Assembly: GCF_014698115.1 (NCBI RefSeq)
Contig: NZ_JACJSJ010000071.1
Location: 1 to 44,155, forward strand
Direction of reading: 5' to 3'
Length of the DNA: 44,155 nucleotides
Source: Nostoc sp. FACHB-973
GTDB lineage: Bacteria > Cyanobacteriota > Cyanobacteriia > Cyanobacteriales > Nostocaceae
This document shows positions 33,519-42,200 of this stretch, one piece after another. The number at the start of each line of letters is the position of its first letter. Position 1 is the first letter of the stretch. The notes under the pieces were generated by a model. The model worked only from the letters and a program-made list of their open reading frames with translations. It made no database searches and was not told the DNA's origin. The position numbers and the translations under genes were made by a program.

Positions 33519-33706
33519 GGGGAGTGGGGAGTGGGGAGTGGGGAGTGGGGGGAGATGAGGGAGATGAGGGAGATGAGGGAGATGAGGGAGATGAGGGAGT
33601 GGGGGGGAAAGAGAATTTATGCTTCCTCCCCTTCCTCCCCTTCCTCCTACACCACCCACACTCCCCCATTTCCCCCGACTCCCCACTCCCCACTCCCCAC
33701 TCCCCA
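33519..33706. repeat. Composite heptamer/9-bp repeat spacer, foldable
   Basis: The left side has four GGGGAGT heptamers, then five copies of the 9-bp unit GGGAGATGA. The right side has CTTCCTCCC units and about four ACTCCCC heptamers. The two sides are complementary and can form a long G-rich/C-rich hairpin directly upstream of the FecCD gene. Frames open across it are low-complexity artefacts. Confidence 0.85.
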
Positions 33707-33709
33707 ATC

Positions 33710-34552
33710 CTAACCATAGGCGCCGCCGGGAAGAAATCCTAACAGTTGCTTCAATCTTGGGTTTGCATCTTCATAGCAGTGACTAGGCATTTGATAATTC
33801 ATAAAGGGTGCATACTTATGTCCAACCAGTCTCTTGGCATAAGTAATCTGGGTAATGTAGCGAGTGATAGAGGAAGAGTTTCTAGAGCCTCTATGCCATA
33901 CCTGATTATTAAAACAAACGGCAGAACCCATTGCTCCCAAGCAGTTGTAAATTCGGTCTTCATATCCTGAAATATCACCGTCGCACAACTTACCAAACAG
34001 ATGAGATCCTGGAATCACTTGAGTTGGGCCATTTTCTTGAGATAATACATCCGTTAGGTAGTAATTCACTGTGAATGCAAGAACATTCAAGCGGATGTTA
34101 GTTAAGGGTTTCCCATCAAGGGAAATTACATGGGGTGTATCGTCTTGATGCCATGCATTTTTAGCTAATCCGTCAGTTTCTGGAGGAATTTTAAATGAGT
34201 TATTGTGAATAACATGAATTATATTAGCATTGGGAATACCATCATGGATTGAGTAGCCTGTTCCATTTGCTCCACCAATTAAATGTTCTGCAAATGTCAC
34301 CATTGGCTCTAAATCAAAAAGCTTTAAATTCTGCTGAGAATGCTCGAACATTCGCTTGATTATTTTCTTTGATTTTTGATAATTTTTTCCTTCAGTCTTC
34401 TTGAGGTTTTCATCTAAATCATTTCTTAAAATCTCACATTGTTCGGGTGTTAAGACATTGGAAATCACGAGGAAACCATTAGTATGAAAATATTCAATCC
34501 ATTCATTTAATTGCTCTGTAGTTGGCTGCTTACCAGCTAGATATTCAGGCAT
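33710..34552 (-). CDS. Phytanoyl-CoA dioxygenase (PhyH) family protein
   Basis: A 280-residue Fe(II)/2-oxoglutarate-dependent oxygenase of the PhyH family. The metal triad is visible as His135-x-Asp137 (WHQDDTP) and His220 (VWHRGSRN), and Arg231 is placed to bind 2-oxoglutarate. NGPTQVIPGSHLFG is the typical strand before the distal His. N-terminal QLNEWIEYFHTNGFLVISNVL is also family-like. The substrate is unknown; relatives hydroxylate lipids, ectoine precursors or secondary metabolites. It stands alone on the minus strand. The 177 bases upstream, before the divergent hydrolase gene, hold two HIP1-like sites. Confidence 0.87.
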   Translation of the reverse strand: MPEYLAGKQPTTEQLNEWIEYFHTNGFLVISNVLTPEQCEILRNDLDENLKKTEGKNYQKSKKIIKRMFEHSQQNLKLFDLEPMVTFAEHLIGGANGTGYSIHDGIPNANIIHVIHNNSFKIPPETDGLAKNAWHQDDTPHVISLDGKPLTNIRLNVLAFTVNYYLTDVLSQENGPTQVIPGSHLFGKLCDGDISGYEDRIYNCLGAMGSAVCFNNQVWHRGSRNSSSITRYITQITYAKRLVGHKYAPFMNYQMPSHCYEDANPRLKQLLGFLPGGAYG

Positions 34553-34729
34553 CTTAATTCCTTGTTGTACTGAGTCAACACTATTTTAGAATGTCTAAAA
34601 AGATAAAGGGCGATCGCCACTGGTTTTTCTCTCAGCAAAAGTTATCCGCAGTAGCGATCGCTGCCACTTGACCATGTTGGAGATTTACTGCTTAAATCCT
34701 ATTAACTGGTAATAATTGGAGGTAAATTA

Positions 34730-35644
34730 ATGGTTTCGGATGGTGAAACAATCACAGGTGTAACTACTTTTAGCCCTGACCCTCTGTTTGGGTTAGTCAA
34801 CAGCTATAAAACGACTATTCCGAGTAACGGAGATTCCGCAGATATTTACTTTCCTGTCATTCCCAGTTCAAATATCAATCAAATCAAAACTCCCATTGCT
34901 TTATTCTTACCTGGTTCGCGTGTTGATATATCTCAATATTCTCAATTTGCTAATATCGTAGCCAGTTACGGATTTACAGTGGTTGTTCCTGAGCATATTC
35001 GTTCTTTACCAGATTTTGGATTTACTGGTTTAGTACCAGAAGCATCACAAATTTGTCATGTTCTAGATTTTATGGTGGCAGAAAACTCTAATGCCAATTC
35101 ACCAATTGCAGGTACTCTGGATTTGGATCAACTAGTATTACTAGGACATTCTTTCGGTGGTGCAGTTGGTTTGACAGCCATTGACAACTCTTGTATTTAT
35201 CCAGTTTGTGAAGGTGAATTTCAACGTCCTCAACAGTTACAGGCAGCAGCTTTTTTTGCTACTAATACATTTGTCGGTATCGGAAAATTTATCCCAATTA
35301 GAAATCAAGGGATTCCCATAGCTTTAATCTTAGGAAGTCAAGATGGCTCATCAGTAACTCCCCAAACAACACAAACAAGTTATGATTTAATTCAAGAATC
35401 TCCAAAAGCATTAATTACCATAGAGGGTGCCAATCATTATGGCATCACAAATATTAATAATCCTCCTGGCGCAAGACCAGACCCAAATATCCCAACTTTG
35501 ACACAGGAGAAATCCATTGAAACCATCGCTCGTTGGAGTGCGCTTTTCTTGCTGGCTCATACACTTGGCGATCGCAATGCTTTAGATTACGTGAATAATA
35601 CAGGTGATACTTTGGATGAAAATGTAACCGTGACTCGCCATTGA
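34730..35644 (+). CDS. Alpha/beta hydrolase, chlorophyllase/PAF-acetylhydrolase-like
   Basis: A 304-residue serine hydrolase. The nucleophile elbow is GHSFGGAVG with Ser141. An oxyanion region (IALFLPGSRVDISQYSQFANIVASYGFTVVVPEH) precedes it, as in chlorophyllase and dienelactone-hydrolase-like enzymes. An acid is likely in ILGSQDGS and the His in GANHYGI. No signal peptide is evident. The substrate is unknown; chlorophyll or a lipid ester is possible by analogy. GGAGG lies close before the ATG at 34730. After the stop come CCCAATGCC-type repeats and the convergent NrdG-like gene. Confidence 0.83.
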   Translation: MVSDGETITGVTTFSPDPLFGLVNSYKTTIPSNGDSADIYFPVIPSSNINQIKTPIALFLPGSRVDISQYSQFANIVASYGFTVVVPEHIRSLPDFGFTGLVPEASQICHVLDFMVAENSNANSPIAGTLDLDQLVLLGHSFGGAVGLTAIDNSCIYPVCEGEFQRPQQLQAAAFFATNTFVGIGKFIPIRNQGIPIALILGSQDGSSVTPQTTQTSYDLIQESPKALITIEGANHYGITNINNPPGARPDPNIPTLTQEKSIETIARWSALFLLAHTLGDRNALDYVNNTGDTLDENVTVTRH

Positions 35645-35709
35645 AGAGGACACGGGGACGGGGAGAATGACAAATTCCCAATGCCCCATGCCCAATGCCC
35701 AATGCCCAA

Positions 35710-36333
35710 CTACATCAATTCCAGTCCACCTCGATAGCCAGTGACAATGCGGCTACCATCCTTGAGAATGTGGACTTCGATTTGGTCGCTAGCCCAGGTA
35801 ATCTGGTCAGAGAGGGCAGCGTTAAATATATGAATTCGTTGGTTGCTAGAAGAAACTGGAGAGGTGGGAGAATTAATTGCCAGAGATTGTACGAAAGGTC
35901 CGTCAATTAAGATATCGAGTTGTTCTAACAATTCTTGGGAACCTGGGGGCGCAGATTCAGACTGTAGCTGCTTCAGCGTGAACCCAGTAAAAGACATGAC
36001 ATTTAATCCAGCAGCTTTTATCTTACGAGCTAAAGATGCTAGCGTCGGGGCTTGCCAAAACGGTTCTCCACCAGAGAACGTTACACCCGTATTGCGAGGG
36101 TTACTGAGAATGTTCTCGGCAAGGGTATCAACAGCAACAAGTTGGTTAGCCTCAAATGACCAGGAGTCAGGATTAAAGCAGCCAGGACACTCACGCGGAC
36201 AACCTTGCACCCAGATGACTGCACGACAACCAGGCCCATTGACTTCTGACTCATCAACGTAACCCATAATATTGAGATAGCCAGAGGGAATTTCTGTGAG
36301 TGCTAGTGATGGGTCAGTTGGCTTAGTTTCCAT
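35710..36333 (-). CDS. NrdG-like 4Fe-4S radical SAM activating protein
   Basis: A 207-residue small radical SAM protein. The CxxxCxxC motif is CPRECPGC (Cys45, Cys49, Cys52), and TFSGGEPFWQ is the SAM-contacting GGE motif. N-terminal LNIMGYVDESEVNGPGCRAVIWVQGC matches activating proteins of anaerobic ribonucleotide reductase. No nrdD gene is visible here, so the target could be another glycyl-radical enzyme or something else. AGGAG lies 10 bases before the ATG at 36333. A disrupted gene tail lies upstream on the same strand, ending 35 bases away, so the ancestral operon partner may have been lost. Confidence 0.88.
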   Translation of the reverse strand: METKPTDPSLALTEIPSGYLNIMGYVDESEVNGPGCRAVIWVQGCPRECPGCFNPDSWSFEANQLVAVDTLAENILSNPRNTGVTFSGGEPFWQAPTLASLARKIKAAGLNVMSFTGFTLKQLQSESAPPGSQELLEQLDILIDGPFVQSLAINSPTSPVSSSNQRIHIFNAALSDQITWASDQIEVHILKDGSRIVTGYRGGLELM

Positions 36334-36368
36334 CTCTATTAACTCCTTTTAAAGCCGTTGCCTGTTAA

Positions 36369-36531
36369 CTATATAACTATAGCGAAATCTAACACCGTTT
36401 CAAAATCTCGATCGCGCCAAGCTCTATAAAGGAGAGAACCAGCATTTTGAATCAGCGCTGGATTTCCTCCGGAAACTTCTTGTATCCCTGCTTGAAAATT
36501 TAGTATCCACTGAATAGGGCGTTGCTGAATC
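36369..36531 (-). pseudogene. C-terminal remnant of an unidentified gene cut by an IS
   Basis: On the minus strand an open frame of about 53 codons runs from the IS1-family end to a TAG at 36369. It reads well as protein (QWILNFQAGIQEVSGGN, then NAGSLLYRAWRDRDFE). It has no start codon and its 5' part is missing beyond the IS. I do not recognise the family. It directly precedes the NrdG-like gene on the same strand. Confidence 0.4.
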
Positions 36532-36532
36532 C

Positions 36533-37281
36533 AAGTATGAATTATGCGATCGCCTCAAGCTTGTGGGCGCTACGCGCCCGCAGCGCCACGGAATCGTACT
36601 TGAGATAATGTATTACTAACCGAATCGATAGTTTCAGCATTTCCTCGGACTTGGAGTAACAAAAAGTTTTACGATGTAGCCTAGCTAAATAATGTCTAAA
36701 ATGACTATTCTCTCCTTCTACTCGTGTCATATAAGTTTTGCTGACAATATGGTCTTCATTACTAATAAAACAAGGGTAAACTGCGGAGCCTCGTGTCACA
36801 TAAAAATAAGAATGCCAACAGCTTATAATTTGCCACAAAAGTTTAAAAATTTTGGAACTGCGGTCTCCTAAAACCAAAGCTATGACTCCCGGATTATGCT
36901 TATTTACTGCTGTCCACAACCAAATTTTGTTTTTTTTACCTACAAAAGTTTCGAGTTCATCAACTTGAGTAATTTCGGGTATTTCATTATATACAGGTGA
37001 ATTAGGCAAGGCTTTTCCCAGAGTTTTCACCCAATTGATTACAGTGGTATAATGTACTTTCTTTAGTCGCTCAATTGCACGAAATCCTGAACCATTCACG
37101 TACATTTATAAACATTTTTTTTTCATTGCTTCAGGGTAACCCTGCTGTTCATAAGAATCTATAAACTGACGACCACAATCAGCGCATATGTAATTTTGTT
37201 TACTATACTTTTTACCATTTTTGCGGATATGAGTTGATGCACACCTTGGACATTCCATAGTGATCGCTCAAATTCATACTT
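36533..37281 (-). mobile_element. Decayed IS1-family insertion sequence
   Basis: Inverted ends are visible as AAGTATGAATT followed by GCGATCGC on the left (36533-36553), and the complement GTGATCGCTCAAATTCATACTT on the right (37260-37281). The interior codes an IS1-type transposase on the minus strand, now broken. No matching target duplication flanks the ends: GAATCC precedes the left end, CTACTA follows the right. This suggests a deletion or rearrangement after insertion. The left flank also carries a GGCGTTGCTGAAT sequence shared with the 81-bp element at 30160. Confidence 0.75.
36542..37258 (-). pseudogene. IS1-family transposase with in-frame stop
   Basis: The minus strand from the ATG at 37258 codes a zinc-ribbon N-terminus (MECPRCASTHIRKNGKK, CADCGRQFIDS). 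It runs to MKKKCL and then hits TAA at 37106-37108, exactly where the family has a Lys codon (CLKMYVNG). The same frame continues with MYVNGSGFRAIERLKKVHYTTVINWVK. Catalytic VDELETFVGKK is kept. The second catalytic Asp of the usual YVTDGW is changed (YVTRGSAVYP), and the C-terminus ends in foreign residues. One nonsense mutation plus active-site loss make it inactive. Confidence 0.85.
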
Positions 37282-37282
37282 C

Positions 37283-37659
37283 TACTAGTGGCATTTGGTA
37301 GGGAATAAATTGTCCTAAAGCCAAATAGAAATCTGTAATCGTTGAAGTTCTCAGGAAGCTTTTGATTTCAACTGCAATCTTTTGCTCTCCCCTCTCGGCT
37401 GCTAAAACCTGCTCCAATACTGCTCGGATAAGCAGGGGAGGCAAAACTCAACGCCAGCCCCCATTTCTCCCCCTGCTCCCCCTGCTTGCCTCAACCAAGA
37501 AATTCCTTAACCGAGCAGTATTGAAACCTGCTCTGCCCCTAAGTCAATATACATATCAATCTTACCAACCCGAAGATGAAGTGGATCGTGCGTAATAGTC
37601 CAGCCTTCTTTTTCAAGGGCATATCTGACTACATTGTGAAAGAGGTCTTTGGCCGGCAT
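37283..37659 (-). pseudogene. xisH: xisH-like gene, split by a MITE and truncated by an IS
   Basis: The minus strand from the ATG at 37659 reads MPAKDLFHNVVRYALEKEGW, then ITHDPLHLRVGKIDMYIDLGAEQ. This is the N-terminus of XisH, the fdxN-element excision controlling factor. After Gln a 109-bp element interrupts it. Past the element the frame resumes as EQVLAAERGEQKIAVEIKSF, LGQFIPYQMPLVEV, then the IS1 end cuts it off. XisH normally pairs with XisI; no xisI is found. The upstream 230 bases hold a HIP1-like site and a CGTGTCG/CGACACG hairpin but no gene. Confidence 0.85.
37405..37533. mobile_element. 109-bp MITE with 10-bp target duplication inside xisH
   Basis: The element (37415-37523) begins CAATACTGCTCGG and ends CCGAGCAGTATTG, a perfect 13-bp inverted repeat. 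It is flanked by direct copies of AAACCTGCTC at 37405-37414 and 37524-37533. Removing the element and one copy restores the xisH frame (GAG CAG GTT TTA GCA). The core is GC-rich, with GCAGGGGGAGCAGGGGGAG on one strand. There is no coding capacity, so it must have moved with a transposase supplied elsewhere. Confidence 0.9.
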
Positions 37660-37889
37660 TTAAAAGGATGTGCGATCGCGAATAAAATAGTGAGAAAAAT
37701 AATTGCAGGTTAAATAGAGCGTGTCGAAGCCCAAAAAGCGACACGATATCGACTCTCTAATTGAGCAGCATTAGGTATTTCGGTCACTGCCGCCGAGGTC
37801 AAAAATTATAACTAAATTATATAGGTGCTGAGTGCTGTACATGGATAATGGGGCGTTTAGCCCGTGCTGAGCTAAAAACCCCTAACTCC

Positions 37890-39881
37890 TCACTCCGACG
37901 CCAACAATTGCCGAATTATGCTGGCTAAAGCCTTTTGCGTGAAGCGGCTGGCCACTTGTTGACCTAAACGCTGTACACCTCGATTTACCAATAACTGAGC
38001 AATTTGAGGCGCAAGTTGCATTGGGTCAAAGCCTCGCGTTTCTCGGAGAATATTTAAAATGCGTTTGATATGCTCCAAGGTTTGTTGTTGTTCAACTGTC
38101 GCAGCTGGAGTTTCATTAACTGCTGTCAACCCTACCCGCTCTCTTAGTAAATAGGTAAAGTTATGCAAAACATTTTTACCTAAAGCATCAAGTCCATTAA
38201 CAGATTCATCCACCAACTTGTCACGAATGAAAGCGCCGCGTTCAGATGATAGAAATTCTATCCCCTGATTCAGCACTAAATTAAAGTCGTAATCTTGACT
38301 GTTACGTGCATTTTTTAACAAGTTTTCTAAGCGATTCCAGCGAAATCTGCCATCTTTAAATAACAAATCTTGCAATGATGCTCTTAATTGTGGTGCTGGG
38401 TCTGTTAAGAGGCGTTTAGAAACGTAAGGATAAGCTTCGCTGAGAACTTTAAAATTCGGATCTATAAATATTGCAATACCTTCCAACGTCACCAACGAGC
38501 GAATAATTAAGGCGTAATAGGCTGGTACACGGAAAGGATATTCATACATCAAAGCCGATAATTCATCGGTGATGCTTTTAATGTTGAGTTCAGCAACAGT
38601 GGCTCCTTGGGCATCAGCAAATACTCTGGCAAAAGCTGGAATAATCGGTGTTAAATCTGTTTCTGGTGATAAGAATTCTAATTTAACGTAGTCTTTTGCT
38701 AAGCTGTCAAAGTCGCGGTTGACGACATGAACGATCGCTTCAATTAAACCATAGCGCTGTGGTGGTTTAATCTCGCTCATCATGCCAAAGTCGAGATAAG
38801 CTAATTTACCATCGGTTGTTGCTAACAAATTACCAGGGTGGGGATCGGCGTGGAAAAATCCGTGTTCTAGTAGCTGGCGTAGAGAACACTGCACACCCAC
38901 TTCAATCAAATAACGAGCATCTATACCTTGGGCGCGAATTTCTTCTGTCTGGGTTAATTTGGTGCCGTTAATCCACTCCATCGTCAACACACGACGATTG
39001 GTATATTCCCAGTAAATTTTCGGTACGTAAATGTCTTTGATATGACCATATAACTCGAAAAATCGTTCGGCATTTTCGCCTTCATGGATGTAATCCATTT
39101 CTTCAAAAATGCGATCGCCTAATTCATCGAGAATCCCAACTAAGTCACTTCGTACCCGTTTGACCTTTTTCTGTACCCAAGCGGCGAGGTTACGCAAGAT
39201 ATACAAATCAATCGTAATCCGCTCTCTTAAGTCTGGACGCTGGACTTTAATGGCTACTTCTTCACCAGTTTTCAGCTTACCTTTATAGACTTGCCCCAAG
39301 GAAGCCGCAGCAATTGGGTGGGGCGAGAGTTCGGCGTAAACATCTTGAGGAGGTGCGCCTAATTCTTCTTGAATAAACTGGTAAGCAATTTCGTTGGGAA
39401 AAGGTGGTAATTGGTCTTGTAGCCTAGTTAATTCTTCCAGATATACGGGAGGAACCAAATCCGGTCTAGTGGACAAAGCTTGGCCAATTTTGATGTAAGC
39501 AGGCCCTAGTCGCGTTAGTAATTCTCGTAGCTGAACAGCTCGGCGGCGGTCATTTTTGACGACAATTCCCCGTTTGCTATCAGACCACATCCCAAACGCT
39601 AAGGAGAGTGTTGGTCTCAATACTGCGAAAATCCGCCCCAGAACTTGCAGCTGTTTATTTTGGTAATGCGCCGCGATCTCGACAGGATCGTAAAGCGTCT
39701 CAGGTTTGACTGTTTTAGTATCCCTTCTGGCTGCTAAAAGTCTTGGTGATTGCACTACCAAGTCTTGTGTACCAAATTCTTGCACTACATCAGTAATATG
39801 CAGTTCGCCTTGGCTATTGTTGCCGTTGCGACTGTCCTCCTGAATCGATCCGGAATTAGGGGGAAGTGTCTTAACAATCAT
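37890..39881 (-). CDS. ABC1/UbiB-family protein kinase-like protein
   Basis: A 663-residue member of the ABC1/UbiB/ADCK family. The KxGQ motif is KIGQALSTRP (131-140), the Ala-rich loop is AAASLGQVY (191-199), the catalytic-pocket Lys is in VAIKVQRP (Lys212), and HADPHPGNLL plus AYLDFGMMSE are the catalytic and metal loops. In other organisms the family supports quinone metabolism; in cyanobacteria, homologues are linked to plastoquinone or tocopherol physiology. The open frame continues to 40085, but that extension translates repeat DNA; the ATG at 39881 (MIVKTLPPNSGS) is the better start. About 250 residues follow the kinase core, as in plant and cyanobacterial relatives. Confidence 0.9.
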   Translation of the reverse strand: MIVKTLPPNSGSIQEDSRNGNNSQGELHITDVVQEFGTQDLVVQSPRLLAARRDTKTVKPETLYDPVEIAAHYQNKQLQVLGRIFAVLRPTLSLAFGMWSDSKRGIVVKNDRRRAVQLRELLTRLGPAYIKIGQALSTRPDLVPPVYLEELTRLQDQLPPFPNEIAYQFIQEELGAPPQDVYAELSPHPIAAASLGQVYKGKLKTGEEVAIKVQRPDLRERITIDLYILRNLAAWVQKKVKRVRSDLVGILDELGDRIFEEMDYIHEGENAERFFELYGHIKDIYVPKIYWEYTNRRVLTMEWINGTKLTQTEEIRAQGIDARYLIEVGVQCSLRQLLEHGFFHADPHPGNLLATTDGKLAYLDFGMMSEIKPPQRYGLIEAIVHVVNRDFDSLAKDYVKLEFLSPETDLTPIIPAFARVFADAQGATVAELNIKSITDELSALMYEYPFRVPAYYALIIRSLVTLEGIAIFIDPNFKVLSEAYPYVSKRLLTDPAPQLRASLQDLLFKDGRFRWNRLENLLKNARNSQDYDFNLVLNQGIEFLSSERGAFIRDKLVDESVNGLDALGKNVLHNFTYLLRERVGLTAVNETPAATVEQQQTLEHIKRILNILRETRGFDPMQLAPQIAQLLVNRGVQRLGQQVASRFTQKALASIIRQLLASE

Positions 39882-39934
39882 GGAAAAGGCCACCGCTGAG
39901 AATGAGCATGTTAAGTATTGTAACAATATGTTGG

Positions 39935-40100
39935 GGAATTGGGCATCGGGCATGAGGGAGATGAGGGAGATGGGGGAGTGAGGGAGCAGGGGAGCAGGGG
40001 AGCAGAGGAGTTCAATGTGCCTTGTTCTTTCCCCTCTGCCCCTCAGCCCCTCTGCCTCTTCCAATGCTCCATGCCCAATGCCCAATGCCCCATACCCCAG
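39935..40100. repeat. Repeat-rich spacer upstream of recN
   Basis: GGGAGATGA units, GAGCAGGG units (three copies near 39985-40010) and CCCAATGCC-type heptamers fill most of the divergent 414-base gap between the ABC1 gene and recN (39882-40295). No gene is present. Further right, 40100-40295 is plain AT-rich sequence that should hold the recN promoter. Confidence 0.7.
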
Positions 40101-40295
40101 TCTTCATTCCTTTGCTACACTAATATGGGCGTATTAATTTAATGGTAGTAGGTATTGCTGCTTTTCTCGGTGCTGAGTTAAAAGTGCTAAGTCTTAAACT
40201 CAAGACATGCGGGCTTACTAACTAACTCCGAAATTTTCTTCCGACTCACAACTCAGCATTTTACACTCAGCACTATGGAAGGAGAATTTGGCTAG

Positions 40296-42044
40296 ATGTT
40301 GCTTTGCTTGCGAATTGAAAACTTTGCCCTCATTGACCAACTGGAATTGGAGTTTGGCGCGGGACTCAATGTGTTGACGGGTGAAACCGGCGCTGGAAAA
40401 TCGATTATTTTAGATGCTATTGATGCCGCTTTGGGCGGTAAAGTCTCTAGTAGAGTAATTCGTACAGGGACAAATCGGGCGATGGTAGAAGCTACTTTCA
40501 CTTCCAACCCGCCTTTAGCTGCTTGGTTGACGGAACAGGAAATCGATTTGCTGGATGAAAACTCCGTAGTCATTAGCCGAGAAATCACCGCCACAGCTAG
40601 TAATGTCCGCAGTCGATCGCGGGTGAATGGTGTGTTGGTAAATCGGCAAATCATGGGAGGACTGCGCGATCGCTTGGTGGAAATCACAGCCCAAGGCCAA
40701 ACTGTACAAGTGGGACAATCTGCCCAAGTCCGGGACTGGTTGGATTTATATGGCGGTGACTCCCTGATGCACCAACGCCAAAAGGTCGCTAGTAGCTTTA
40801 GTGCTTACCAACAAGCCCATCTAGCACTAGAAAAACGCCGGACATCAGAACGGGAACGTTTACAACAACTCGATTTGCTCACCTATCAAGTGCAAGAATT
40901 GGGGGCAGCTAATCTGTGCGAACCGAATGAATTAGAACAGTTGGCACAAGAACGCGAACGCCTGAATCATGTGGTTGATTTGCAACAAATGAGCTACAAA
41001 ATTTATCAGTCTTTGTATCAAAATGACGATGAAACTCCCGCCGCCGCAGATTTATTGGGAGACAGCGAAGCAACATTAAATGACATGGTGGAATACGACA
41101 CCCAACTGCAACACCTTTTGGAATTAGTCAGGGACGCCCAAGCTGCGGTTATGGAAGTGGGAAGGCAGATTAATGCCTATGGCGACGGTTTGGAAGCCGA
41201 TCCTCAGCGGTTGGAAGAAGTGGAAGAACGGGTTCGGGAATTAAAGCAAATTTGCCGCAAGTATGGGCCGACATTAACAGAAGCGATCGCCTATTACCTG
41301 CGTATCCAAGGCGAATTAGCCCAACTCAATGACAGCGAACAATCTATTGAAAGTCTAGAACAGCAAGAAAAGGCGTGTTTTGAGAAACTCACCCAAGTAA
41401 GTAATCAATTAACTCAGCTGCGTAGTAAGGCGGCTGCTAATTTAGAATCACGTTTGATATCTGAACTTAAACCCTTAGCAATGGAAAAGGTGAAGTTTCA
41501 AGTTGAAATTTTGCCGACTTCCCCAACTGCTATGGGAGCAGATAAAATTACCTTTATGTTTAGTCCCAACCCCGGAGAACCACTGCAACCTTTAACAGAA
41601 ATTGCCTCTGGCGGGGAAATGAGCCGTTTTTTACTGGCATTGAAAGCTTGTTTTTCTCAAGTCGATGTCGCTGGGACAATGGTATTTGATGAAATTGATG
41701 TGGGGGTTTCCGGAAGAGTTGCCCAAGCGATCGCTGAAAAATTACACCAACTCAGTCAACGCAACCAAGTATTGTGTGTTACCCACCAACCTTTAGTTGC
41801 AGCAATGGCAGACCGTCATTTCCGGGTGGATAAGCAAACTATTAATCAAGGTAAAGGTAAAAAAGCTAACAATGGCAATGTAGAACAACGTACCGTTGTG
41901 CGAGTTACTGCCTTAGATAATTTAACTACTCGCCGGGAAGAACTAGCCCAGTTAGCTGGTGGAAAATCAGCAAGTGACGCGATCGCTTTTGCCGAATCTT
42001 TGTTATTGCAAGCCGCTAACCACCGTCGTGGGGAGCAGACTTGA
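40296..42044 (+). CDS. recN: DNA repair protein RecN
   Basis: A 582-residue SMC-like ATPase. Walker A is GETGAGKS (29-36). A long central coiled coil (about 160-380) separates the ATPase halves. The C-terminal half carries the ABC-signature region IASGGEMSRFLLALK and Walker B (MVFDEIDVGVSG), then the VLCVTHQPLVAAMAD switch. RecN works in double-strand break repair. GGAAGGAG lies 11 bases before the ATG. The gene is intact, of normal length and divergent from the ABC1 kinase gene. Confidence 0.96.
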   Translation: MLLCLRIENFALIDQLELEFGAGLNVLTGETGAGKSIILDAIDAALGGKVSSRVIRTGTNRAMVEATFTSNPPLAAWLTEQEIDLLDENSVVISREITATASNVRSRSRVNGVLVNRQIMGGLRDRLVEITAQGQTVQVGQSAQVRDWLDLYGGDSLMHQRQKVASSFSAYQQAHLALEKRRTSERERLQQLDLLTYQVQELGAANLCEPNELEQLAQERERLNHVVDLQQMSYKIYQSLYQNDDETPAAADLLGDSEATLNDMVEYDTQLQHLLELVRDAQAAVMEVGRQINAYGDGLEADPQRLEEVEERVRELKQICRKYGPTLTEAIAYYLRIQGELAQLNDSEQSIESLEQQEKACFEKLTQVSNQLTQLRSKAAANLESRLISELKPLAMEKVKFQVEILPTSPTAMGADKITFMFSPNPGEPLQPLTEIASGGEMSRFLLALKACFSQVDVAGTMVFDEIDVGVSGRVAQAIAEKLHQLSQRNQVLCVTHQPLVAAMADRHFRVDKQTINQGKGKKANNGNVEQRTVVRVTALDNLTTRREELAQLAGGKSASDAIAFAESLLLQAANHRRGEQT

Positions 42045-42079
42045 TAATTCGTAATTCGTAATTCGTAATTCGTAATTCG
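42045..42079. repeat. STRR heptamer array (TAATTCG x5)
   Basis: Five perfect TAATTCG units directly after the recN stop codon. This is a typical cyanobacterial short tandem heptamer repeat. Confidence 0.9.
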
Positions 42080-42200
42080 TATTAGAGAAAAGGACTCTAG
42101 CAACGCTAGCTAGTAAAGTGGGTACTACCCATCTTTGTTCTTATGCACTGACTACTGTAGCTTGTCCTTTAGTGGCTATAGCTTTTTTAGAATTCCTATT

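Noticed and set aside
33480..33742. Several short open frames of Gly/Glu/Pro/His-rich peptides
   Set aside because: They translate heptamer and 9-bp repeats and overlap each other on both strands.
39882..40085. N-terminal extension of the ABC1 kinase-like protein
   Set aside because: The codons translate CCCAATGCC and GGGAGATGA repeats; the ATG at 39881 gives a sensible N-terminus.
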